Source: Burkholderiaceae bacterium (GTDB taxonomy: Bacteria > Pseudomonadota > Gammaproteobacteria > Burkholderiales > Burkholderiaceae_C). Taken from it: a stretch of 5,465 nt of DNA. The position numbers and the translations under genes were made by a program. The DNA lies in contig JAFMJA010000190.1 of NCBI GenBank assembly GCA_017853735.1, positions 1 through 5,465 on the forward strand, written 5' to 3'. Positions 1-5,344 of the stretch are shown here, in pieces (the first letter of the stretch is position 1; each line of letters starts with the position of its first letter). The notes under the pieces are model-generated. The model saw nothing but the letters and a program-made list of their open reading frames with translations. It did no database searches and had not been told where the DNA came from.

Positions 1-96
1 GCTTCGCTTCCCAAGAATACTTATGGCAAGGTGCTCAAGCGAGAGCTTCGCGAACGAATTGCCAACCAGCGATCCCTGCAAAAGGAAATTAAATGA
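1..96 (+). CDS. AMP-forming acyl-CoA synthetase, C-terminal end only (partial)
   Basis: Frame 1 is open from the window edge to the TGA at 94-96 and gives 31 residues. They contain LPKNTYGKVLKRELRERI, which matches the last conserved motif of the AMP-binding C-terminal domain of the acyl-CoA synthetase (ANL) superfamily. The lysine in the GK pair (codon at 28-30) sits where the family has the lysine used for acyl-adenylate formation. Such enzymes activate a carboxylic acid to its CoA thioester with ATP. The substrate cannot be told from this tail. The stop codon overlaps the start of the thiolase gene (ATGA), so the two are very probably translationally coupled members of one catabolic operon. 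The rest of the gene lies upstream of the window. Confidence 0.85.
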   Translation, partial: ASLPKNTYGKVLKRELRERIANQRSLQKEIK

Positions 97-1262
97 GAGA
101 GTCTGCGTACATCTGTGGTTGGGGACACACCCCTTTTGGCAAGCTTGACGCCTTGAACCTAGAAGATCTTGCACGCCAGGCGGCACAAGAGGCTCTGGCA
201 TCTGCCGGTCTTGAGGTATCTGACATCGATGGCATCTTCGTTGGGCACTTTAACGGAGGATTCGTGCAGCAGGACTTCACTGCCTCCCTGATCGCGGTAG
301 CTATGCCGGCATTGCGCCACATCCCAGCGGTTCGGACAGAAAATGCATGCGCAACTGGTTCTGCCGCCATTGCAGCCGGGCTTGACGCGTTGGGATCGGG
401 TCGTATGGACCGTGTCCTTGTCATCGGAATGGAGAAGATGACCGAGCTGCAGACACCAGAGGTCGGTGCCACTCTGATTCGATGCGCATATGTGAAGGAG
501 GAGGGTAACGTGGAGGCAGGATTCGCGGGAATTTTTGGGCGGATCGCACAAGCCTATTTCGAGCGGTATGGTGACCAGTCCGAGGCCTTGGCGATGATTG
601 CCGCGAAGAATCATGCCAATGGTGTCTCGAACCCCTACGCACATATGCAGCGTGACCTAGGCGTTGCGTTTTGCAGTCAGATCTCGGATAAGAATCCCTT
701 GGTCGCTGGACCGCTCAAGCGTTCCGATTGCTCATTGGTCTCGGACGGAGCGGCCGCCCTAATCCTTTCGCGTGAGCCCGTTTCCGGCGCCAAGGTTTCG
801 CCTGTACGCTGGCGCTCCCGCGTTCAAGTCAATGACTGGATGCCCATGTCTAAACGCGACCCGACTCGCTTCGAGGGAGCCGCGATTGCCTGGCAGCGAG
901 GCTTGAACGACGCAGGGGTTTCCCTGGATCACTTGGATTTTGTTGAGACGCACGACTGCTTCACGATTGCAGAACTCATGCAATACGAAGCTATGGGTAT
1001 GGCGCCATCGGGCCAAGGTGCAAGGGTCCTGCAAGACGGCATTACACATAAGGATGGGCGTCTACCGGTCAACCCCTCAGGCGGCCTCAAATCCAAGGGA
1101 CATCCCATTGGTGCTACTGGTGTCTCACAACATGTGATGGCCGCGATGCAACTCTCTGGTACCGCCGCCGGGATGCAGATACTTTCGGCCCGACTTGGCG
1201 CAGTCTTCAACATGGGCGGAACCGGTGTCGCAAACTATTTGAGCCTATTAGAGGCAACCTGA
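93..1262 (+). CDS. SCP2-type thiolase (acetyl-CoA acetyltransferase family)
   Basis: A 389-aa protein of normal length for the SCP2/SCP-x-like thiolase branch, which cleaves 3-ketoacyl-CoA with CoA or runs the reverse condensation in the cytoplasm. The nucleophilic cysteine is Cys86 in ENACATGS. The HDCF motif (287-290), followed by TIAELMQYE, is typical of this branch and supplies a second cysteine, Cys289. NPSGGLKSKGHPIGATG (327-343) carries the catalytic His337, and FNMGGTG (372-378) is the C-terminal glycine loop. The C-terminal Cys-x-Gly of classical biosynthetic and degradative thiolases is absent, as expected for the SCP2 group. The ATG at 93 overlaps the stop of the acyl-CoA synthetase and has an AAGGA ribosome site at 82-86, six bases upstream, which fixes the start. 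Synthetase plus thiolase suggests side-chain or short-chain acyl-CoA degradation. The exact substrate is unknown. Confidence 0.92.
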   Translation: MRESAYICGWGHTPFGKLDALNLEDLARQAAQEALASAGLEVSDIDGIFVGHFNGGFVQQDFTASLIAVAMPALRHIPAVRTENACATGSAAIAAGLDALGSGRMDRVLVIGMEKMTELQTPEVGATLIRCAYVKEEGNVEAGFAGIFGRIAQAYFERYGDQSEALAMIAAKNHANGVSNPYAHMQRDLGVAFCSQISDKNPLVAGPLKRSDCSLVSDGAAALILSREPVSGAKVSPVRWRSRVQVNDWMPMSKRDPTRFEGAAIAWQRGLNDAGVSLDHLDFVETHDCFTIAELMQYEAMGMAPSGQGARVLQDGITHKDGRLPVNPSGGLKSKGHPIGATGVSQHVMAAMQLSGTAAGMQILSARLGAVFNMGGTGVANYLSLLEAT

Positions 1263-1381
1263 CCTGGCGACTGGCCATCTATGTTTGTATTCCTGAAGCA
1301 GACATTCATCATCATTGAACGAATGACTGCAAAGGGTCGGTAACTGCCGCTCGCTTCAATATTCGGTCCCATTGTGCTTGC
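1263..1381. other. Junction between the catabolic operon and the element's left arm
   Basis: This short stretch, from the thiolase stop codon to the terminator of the - strand operon, holds no gene I can support. I see no T-tract terminator for the thiolase operon here, although such an operon would normally either end with one or run on into further genes. The left boundary of the putative mobile element (attL or a scar) should lie here, but no repeat or att core can be recognised without the right-hand end, which is outside the window. Confidence 0.4.
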
Positions 1382-1402
1382 AAAAAACTCGGCCAGCCGA
1401 GT
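1382..1402 (-). terminator. Intrinsic terminator of the left-arm operon
   Basis: Read on the - strand, ACTCGGC-TG-GCCGAGT forms a perfect 7-bp stem (more realistically 6 bp with a 4-base loop). It runs directly into a T tract of six (the A run at 1382-1387 on the + strand, whose last base is shared with the stem). It lies 44 bases after the stop codon of the 317-aa gene, where an operon terminator is expected. It therefore marks the end of the lexA-like/423-aa/317-aa transcript. Confidence 0.85.
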
Positions 1403-1445
1403 GTCTGAACCTGGTGAAACATTGGCAACTGCAAACCAATGGAAA

Positions 1446-2399
1446 TCAGTGGGTCTGATCCTCCAGCGGGATCAGCAATTGGTAACGCTCATCGTCCCGG
1501 AGGTAGCGAATGAATCGTTTGTAGACCGACTTGTTGCGCTCGAACTCCTTGCTCGGGGAGAAGCTCTGCGACTGGGATCCACACTTGCGCTGCAAAGCGT
1601 CCTTGTCGAGCTCGTGGTCCAGGTCCTCCAGCAGTGCAATGATGATGAGCCGCTGCCGAGGCTCGAGCTCATAGCGCTCGCCATCCATCCAGACACAGGA
1701 TTGCGATTCAACGTACTTCAGGGTGGTCGTAGGTGTTGCCTCTGCCATGACCTGTGTGGCCGTGCTCGCGCTCTCATCAAAGAACTCGAACCGGCTCTGA
1801 CTGATGCGCGCGGTCATGCCCAGAAAGCGAACATCAAAGCCCTCGATGGGTGATGCCGCTGGCAGCGGCAAATCGGTGCTGGTGAGCACGACGCTGGACT
1901 CGGTGGTTTTTTCCAGGCGAATCTGCTCACGAAGCCTGTATGCCACTTCGGGTTTGTAGAGCTGGCGCGCGAAATACCAGGTCACCGGCTTGGCCCTGCC
2001 CGACTGCGTTGTGCCCAGTCGCCAGATCTGCTCGTGATCAATCACTTTGTGACCAGCACTGCCTAGCCCCAAGCCCGAGGCAAGGTTGTTGACCAACTTG
2101 GGCAGTGAGACCTTGTGGTTGGTGCAGTAGTGCCTGGGCGCCGTGACGTCCACACACTCGGGACACATGAGCAGGATTTGATCGCTGGACAGGTCCCGAA
2201 CGACCCGCGCCAGCTCTACGCCGCACTCCGGGCAATTGATCCATTGGTTGGAACTGCCGAGCACCAACATTCGCTCCCGGATCAGGTGTGTGGCCGCATC
2301 ACTGGACTGGCCAAACAAGGTCTGTCCGTCGATCTGCGGCTTGTCCATTTCGAGCAGGCGGCACAGGACCTGGGTTGAATTGATTTGCGCCTGGCTCAT
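1446..2399 (-). CDS. Uncharacterised zinc-ribbon protein with possible C-terminal winged helix
   Basis: A 317-aa protein that I do not recognise as a named family. A TTG one codon upstream would give 318 aa. I prefer the ATG at 2399-2397 because it forms a TGATG stop/start overlap with the 423-aa gene, a sign of translational coupling. No separate ribosome site is visible. Residues 56-60 (CPECG) and 79-82 (CPEC), with 19 residues between them, make a CX2C-X19-CX2C zinc ribbon, and Cys92/His95 follow nearby. Residues 240-310 have the look of an OmpR-type winged helix: a strand with ERYELEPRQR, a hydrophobic helix (LIIIALLEDL), then the basic helix KSVYKRFIRYLRDD and a final strand QLLIPLE. That assignment is inference by eye. 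The middle (about 100-230) shows no motif I can name. There is no signal peptide or membrane segment, so it is cytoplasmic. A nucleic-acid-binding role is plausible. The gene is the last of its operon, just before the terminator. Confidence 0.82.
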   Translation of the reverse strand: MSQAQINSTQVLCRLLEMDKPQIDGQTLFGQSSDAATHLIRERMLVLGSSNQWINCPECGVELARVVRDLSSDQILLMCPECVDVTAPRHYCTNHKVSLPKLVNNLASGLGLGSAGHKVIDHEQIWRLGTTQSGRAKPVTWYFARQLYKPEVAYRLREQIRLEKTTESSVVLTSTDLPLPAASPIEGFDVRFLGMTARISQSRFEFFDESASTATQVMAEATPTTTLKYVESQSCVWMDGERYELEPRQRLIIIALLEDLDHELDKDALQRKCGSQSQSFSPSKEFERNKSVYKRFIRYLRDDERYQLLIPLEDQTH

Positions 2400-3670
2400 C
2401 AAGCCGCCATCTGTTCAAAGGCTTCAAAGTCGCCCGGCGCGTCTTCCACCTCGATCACATCCAGCGCTTTGAGCACTGACTGGGCGATCGCCTGATTGCG
2501 CTCGGAGAGGTTCTTGATGGTCGATGACCCGGACGATTGCACCCCAAAGCTGAAGTGTGCGTGCTTGCCCTTGGCGTCGGGCTTCATGTACACGATCAAG
2601 GTCGCCGAGGCCATGGCGTATTCGGCCTCAAAGTAGCTGCTGACCTTGAGCAGCGCCAACGCCTCCTGAATGGCATCGGGCTTGTCCATCTCAGGGGTGG
2701 CCTCGACCTGAACGGCCACACCTGCCCTGCCAATGGGCTTGAAGCGGGCACGGCGCAGGCGCACCTTCTCTACGCCAAGGGCAGACCAGTCCACAACAGG
2801 CTCAAGCATGCCGTCGCGCAGCGCATTCAGACGGAATGACTTCTTCTCGATCTCCTCGGGCTCGATCTTCTGCCCCAGCACATGCTCCCCGAACAACTGA
2901 AGCACCGCTGCGTGGTTCTTGGCACCACCCTTGACGATGGACTCCACGATGCCTTGTGTGGGGTGGTACACCAGCGCCGTTTCAAGTGCAATTCGCGTGG
3001 TCACGCGGGTGAAGTTGCTCTGCTCAAAGTGGGCGATCGCGGTGACAGGACCTTCCACATAGATGGTCACCTGAACGCTGTTGTCCTTGGCGCGCTCGCT
3101 GACCTCGACATGGCTGCTTTTGCCTGCGCCCACTTTCTTGTAAAGCTTGGTGACCTCCTCACAAAACGATTCAAGTTGCGCACGGTCCTTGGAGAGCTTG
3201 AGCCCGGCAGGAATCAGGTGCTTTTTCCAGAACTTGCCATTGGTCTTGGCCTGGAATGCAAGGTGCAGCTCGGCGTCACGGAATGCCTTGTCCCGAAAGG
3301 CCAGCATCCACAGGGCGATCTCGCGCTCGGTGCGGTTGTCGAACGCGGCCAGCGCCAGCGGATCATCGGCGCAGATGCAGCGGAACTCCTGCACCGCTTG
3401 CGCGTTGGACATGGAGTGTGCACGCTTCAAATCATCGTGCCAGAGCATGAGGTCATGCTCCAGGTCTTTGCGCGCCTCAACCTCAAGGCCACCTTGCACC
3501 AGAGACTCTTCGAGCCGATCAAGCTCCTTGCCGACAAGGGCATGCAGCGTGTCAGCTGCGGCCTCCCAGTCGATGTTCAGCTTGGGGCTGATTTTGTGTT
3601 GTTGCGTGAACTCTCGCAGGGTGGGCATCGAGATATGACGCAAGAAGTGGCGGTCATTGAAAACTAGCAT
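2399..3670 (-). CDS. Uncharacterised 423-aa protein, partner of the zinc-ribbon protein
   Basis: I do not recognise this protein. The start is well fixed: GGAGGA (3682-3677 on the - strand) lies six bases before the ATG. It has no signal peptide, membrane segment or classical nucleotide-binding loop; GAGKSS at 181-186 lacks the GxxxxGK spacing of a Walker A motif. By eye, residues 35-180 are mostly charged amphipathic helices (for example DRLEESL, and RKDLEHDLMLWHDDLKRAH). From about 195 to 375 strands alternate with helices: VQVTIYVEG (199-207), then VYHPTQGIVESIVKGG (234-249), then the basic strand EKVRLRRARFKP (301-312). The tail after about 405 is acidic. Its stop codon overlaps the next start (TGATG), so the two proteins are made together and may form a complex. 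It follows the lexA-like gene after 101 bases with no convincing promoter between them, so co-transcription with the repressor is likely. Confidence 0.85.
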   Translation of the reverse strand: MLVFNDRHFLRHISMPTLREFTQQHKISPKLNIDWEAAADTLHALVGKELDRLEESLVQGGLEVEARKDLEHDLMLWHDDLKRAHSMSNAQAVQEFRCICADDPLALAAFDNRTEREIALWMLAFRDKAFRDAELHLAFQAKTNGKFWKKHLIPAGLKLSKDRAQLESFCEEVTKLYKKVGAGKSSHVEVSERAKDNSVQVTIYVEGPVTAIAHFEQSNFTRVTTRIALETALVYHPTQGIVESIVKGGAKNHAAVLQLFGEHVLGQKIEPEEIEKKSFRLNALRDGMLEPVVDWSALGVEKVRLRRARFKPIGRAGVAVQVEATPEMDKPDAIQEALALLKVSSYFEAEYAMASATLIVYMKPDAKGKHAHFSFGVQSSGSSTIKNLSERNQAIAQSVLKALDVIEVEDAPGDFEAFEQMAA

Positions 3671-3709
3671 TTGTCGTCCTCCATCGTGTTTTTGAAAATA
3701 AGCAACCCC

Positions 3710-3734
3710 TCAGCGCTATCGCGCTGATTTTTTT
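3710..3734 (+). terminator. Intrinsic terminator facing against the surrounding genes
   Basis: On the + strand, TCAGCGC-TATC-GCGCTGA is a perfect 7-bp stem with a 4-base loop, followed at once by seven Ts (3728-3734). This is a textbook intrinsic terminator for transcription running rightwards, but both flanking genes run leftwards. On the - strand the same hairpin has its A run before the stem and no U tract after it, so it should not end the repressor transcript, though it could act as a stem-loop in that RNA. What rightward transcript it would end is unknown; an antisense RNA to the 423-aa gene is possible. Confidence 0.6.
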
Positions 3735-3771
3735 ATCTGTATGGTGAGTTCGGGTGGGCCTGGTCTTAGGT

Positions 3772-4359
3772 CTAGTAACGCCTGACCAAACCCACAAGAA
3801 TTCCTATGACCTGAAGACTGCCCTGGGGGTGAATCAGGGGGTACTTCTGGTTGTGGGGTTTGAGGGCGTATTGCCCCTTCTCCCGCACGAGCTCTTTCAA
3901 TGTGAACTCGTTGTCGACATTGGCGATCACGAAATCTCCGGCCTTGGCCTTGCTTGATCGCTCAACTACGGCGAGGTCGCCGTCAAAAATGCCCGCTTCG
4001 ATCATGGAGTCACCCTTGATGGGAATGACAAACGTCTCATTGGGCTTTTTGACCAGGTACTCGTCGAACACCAGCGGCTGGCTACCTACATCAATGGCAG
4101 TCACCGGCACGCCTGCGGGCACCGATGCGTCAATCATGGGTCGTGCAAAAAAGCGACTGCCTGGAATCCAGGCATCGTCGTCAACTGTGCGCTCAATAAA
4201 CCCCTCGTCTGCCAACCGCCCCATGAGCTTGACCGCAGCCGAGCGCGACGAAAAACCCAAAAGGGCTGCAATGCGCTGAAGGCTGGGAATGCGCCTGTTG
4301 CTGGCGTAGTAGTCCCTCAGCGACTGCAGGTGCTCGTCATCTCGGTTGGGTGTTCTCAT
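3772..4359 (-). CDS. LexA-like self-cleaving transcriptional repressor (S24 peptidase)
   Basis: A 195-aa protein close in length to LexA. Residues 1-65 form a winged-helix DNA-binding domain like that of LexA (PSLQRIAALLGFSSRSAAVKLMGRLADEGFI). Residues 75-195 are an S24 peptidase domain. The Ala82-Gly83 cleavage site (VPAG), the nucleophile Ser118 in GDSM and the general base Lys155 in FTLKEL are all present. Their spacing closely follows E. coli LexA (84/85, 119, 156). The segment around GDSMIEAGIFDGDLAVVE also resembles UmuD, but the DNA-binding domain argues for a repressor. RecA filament on damaged DNA would trigger self-cleavage and derepression. This is probably not the host's main LexA but an element-borne paralogue, because it sits beside a recombinase and its operator differs from the usual SOS box. 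The start has no clear ribosome site. The gene heads a leftward operon with the 423-aa and 317-aa genes. Confidence 0.93.
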   Translation of the reverse strand: MRTPNRDDEHLQSLRDYYASNRRIPSLQRIAALLGFSSRSAAVKLMGRLADEGFIERTVDDDAWIPGSRFFARPMIDASVPAGVPVTAIDVGSQPLVFDEYLVKKPNETFVIPIKGDSMIEAGIFDGDLAVVERSSKAKAGDFVIANVDNEFTLKELVREKGQYALKPHNQKYPLIHPQGSLQVIGILVGLVRRY

Positions 4360-4375
4360 GGATCAAATCGGGGTT

Positions 4376-4395
4376 TGGTGTTGATTTCGACACCA
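4376..4395. promoter_or_regulatory. Operator dyad of the LexA-like repressor
   Basis: TGGTGTTGATTTCGACACCA is an inverted repeat with perfect 6-base arms and an 8-base centre. Its core, TGT-N8-ACA, has the same geometry as the enterobacterial LexA box CTGT-N8-ACAG, with the outer base swapped (GTGT/ACAC). It starts at the last base of the - strand -10 hexamer and covers the expected transcription start, so a bound repressor would block its own promoter. Assignment to this repressor is inference from position and geometry. Confidence 0.7.
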
Positions 4396-4423
4396 TTTTA
4401 GAGAACAAATCGACACCATGCAA
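4395..4423 (-). promoter_or_regulatory. Sigma-70-type promoter of the repressor operon
   Basis: Read on the - strand, TTGCAT (4423-4418) and TAAAAT (4400-4395) are separated by exactly 17 bases. The -10 matches consensus at five of six bases and the -35 at three of six. Transcription would start near 4388, about 30 bases before the repressor ATG. Operator half-sites lie in the spacer and just downstream of the -10. No equally good + strand promoter for the right arm could be found between 4360 and 4609. Confidence 0.6.
4407..4418 (-). promoter_or_regulatory. Second operator half-site inside the promoter spacer
   Basis: TGGTGTCGATTT on the - strand repeats the right arm of the main dyad. The shared TCGACACCAT occurs twice on the + strand, 23 bases apart, about two helical turns, which would place repressors on the same face of the DNA. 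The matching left arm is badly degenerate (TAGAGA against TGGTGT), so this is one strong half-site or a weak secondary operator. Confidence 0.55.
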
Positions 4424-4446
4424 ACAGCCCCATTTTTAGGGGTTTG
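4421..4446. repeat. Imperfect inverted repeat in the divergent control region
   Basis: CAAA and CCCC on the left pair with GGGG and TTTG on the right around ATTTTTA, with three unpaired bases (CAG) in the left arm. It lies just upstream of the repressor promoter's -35. It has no T tract and is not a terminator. It could be a protein site or be chance. Confidence 0.3.
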
Positions 4447-4559
4447 CAGCGCATATTGGCCCTGCTTTTGGCGAATTTCCTGGGTTCGAAGCGGCACCTC
4501 CAGCAACGGCGCGTTGTGGGTCAGCCGTGAAACCTTGCAGCTATCGGGAAGGACAGCCT

Positions 4560-4571
4560 AGGGGTCGAAAT
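4560..4571 (+). promoter_or_regulatory. Candidate third repressor half-site upstream of the right arm
   Basis: AGGGGTCGAAAT matches the - strand reading of the main dyad (TGGTGTCGAAAT) at 10 of 12 bases. It lies 38 bases before the ATG of the 71-aa gene. The opposite arm is not conserved. If real, it would put the recombinase operon under the same LexA-like control. A single half-site of this length can also arise by chance. Confidence 0.3.
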
Positions 4572-4582
4572 TCAAAAATTTC
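4567..4582. repeat. Short perfect inverted repeat in the right-arm leader
   Basis: GAAATT-CAAA-AATTTC is a perfect 6-base inverted repeat with a 4-base centre, 27 bases before the 71-aa ATG. It is AT-rich in a GC-rich setting and overlaps the candidate half-site at 4560-4571. It may be an operator or a weak leader hairpin. Confidence 0.35.
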
Positions 4583-4609
4583 TGCCCGTCCACAACCCCT
4601 GATCTCCCC

Positions 4610-4825
4610 ATGATTGAAGTCACCTACAACGTCATCGACCCAGGTCAGATGACAGAACACGAGCGCCAGCAAGAGGTCGCCCAGATCCTTGCTTTCGGGG
4701 TCATTCGCCTGTGTACCCAGGCTGCCCAGGAAATTGCGCAAAGAAAGCAGATTCAACTTGCTATGCCTGGCCACAAGAGCGTTCATACGGTTCCCAAAAA
4801 CGCAGTCCGCAAGGGCGAGAAATAA
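4610..4825 (+). CDS. Small conserved-looking protein at the head of the recombinase operon
   Basis: A 71-aa soluble protein of unknown function. Its core, EHERQQEVAQILAFGVIRL (16-34), is a predicted amphipathic helix. The end is basic (VPKNAVRKGEK). From memory, small proteins with a similar R..EVA.ILA.G..RL pattern are often found just before DUF2924 and recombinase genes; this needs a search. An in-frame TAG at 4559 and no start codon between it and 4610 leave the ATG at 4610 as the first possible start. It lacks a clear ribosome site. The TAA at 4823-4825 touches the ribosome site of the DUF2924 gene nine bases before its ATG, which supports a real, coupled gene rather than a chance frame. 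Confidence 0.72.
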   Translation: MIEVTYNVIDPGQMTEHERQQEVAQILAFGVIRLCTQAAQEIAQRKQIQLAMPGHKSVHTVPKNAVRKGEK

Positions 4826-4834
4826 GGAAACCGA

Positions 4835-5344
4835 ATGACCGTTGAAAAGCAAAAATCACCCAAAAATCGCATGAGCCAATCTGTGCTGGCGCAGATCGCC
4901 AACCTGCCCTCCCTGAACATCAAAGAGCTCAATGCGCTTTGGTACAAGCTCTACGGCAAGGCGCCCACGGTGCAGCGTCGTCCCTATCTGGAGGGTCGCC
5001 TGGCCTATCGGATCCAGGAGCTGGAATACGCCCAGGTCAACCCGAGTCTGCTGGCCAGCAACGAAGCCCGGATCGAGAAACTCACAGCCAGTCTCAAGCC
5101 CCTGGCCAAGGTCCAGAAAAAGAAAGAGCCCTTCAAGCTGGTGCCCGGCACACGGCTCAAGCGCGACTTTCAGGGCAAGAGCTACGAAGTCAATGTGCAG
5201 TCCGACGGCACGTTTGAATACGAGGGACGCCCCTACACCAGCCTCACCGCTGTCTCGCAAGAAATCACTGGTCAAAAATGGTCTGGCCCTGCCTTTTTTG
5301 GGCTCAGCCGCAAGAGTGAAGCTGTCATCGGAGGTCGACGTTGA
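4835..5344 (+). CDS. DUF2924 family protein, recombinase partner
   Basis: A 169-aa protein with the hallmarks of DUF2924. The N-terminal helical part has IANLPSLNIKELNALWYKLYGKAP (21-44) and RPYLEGRLAYRIQELEY (49-65). The C-terminal part has PGTRLKRDFQGKSYEVNV (104-121) and YTSLTAVSQEITGQKWSGPAFFGL (134-157), the most conserved block of the family. The biochemical role is not established. Genes of this family commonly sit directly before a large serine recombinase, which suggests an accessory or directionality role or a DNA-binding partner; that is inference from context. AAGGA at 4824-4828 lies six bases before the ATG at 4835 and favours it over the internal ATG at 4871. The stop overlaps the recombinase start by one base (TGATG), so the two are translationally coupled. 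Confidence 0.93.
   Translation: MTVEKQKSPKNRMSQSVLAQIANLPSLNIKELNALWYKLYGKAPTVQRRPYLEGRLAYRIQELEYAQVNPSLLASNEARIEKLTASLKPLAKVQKKKEPFKLVPGTRLKRDFQGKSYEVNVQSDGTFEYEGRPYTSLTAVSQEITGQKWSGPAFFGLSRKSEAVIGGRR

Noticed and set aside
1374..1853. A 159-codon + strand open frame near the end of the 317-aa gene
   Set aside because: It runs antisense to the zinc-ribbon gene and through the - strand terminator. It has no recognisable motif and is explained as a shadow frame.
3125..3130. GAGKSS in the 423-aa protein as a possible Walker A P-loop
   Set aside because: It lacks the GxxxxGK[ST] spacing, and no Walker B partner could be seen, so an ATPase assignment is not supported.
2882..3667. A 261-codon open frame on the + strand opposite the 423-aa gene, ending shortly before the + strand terminator at 3710-3734
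   Set aside because: No ribosome site of note, composition typical of an antisense shadow (rich in L, G, V, H, R with no motif), and the opposite frame has a GGAGGA site and a coupled downstream gene. The terminator position is suggestive only of an antisense RNA.
4504..4516. CAACG-GCG-CGTTG inverted repeat as a terminator or site
   Set aside because: Arms of only five bases with a 3-base loop and no T tract; easily a chance palindrome in GC-rich DNA.
4541..4852. A 103-codon - strand open frame opposite the 71-aa gene
   Set aside because: No ribosome site or motif. The 71-aa + frame fits the operon spacing better.
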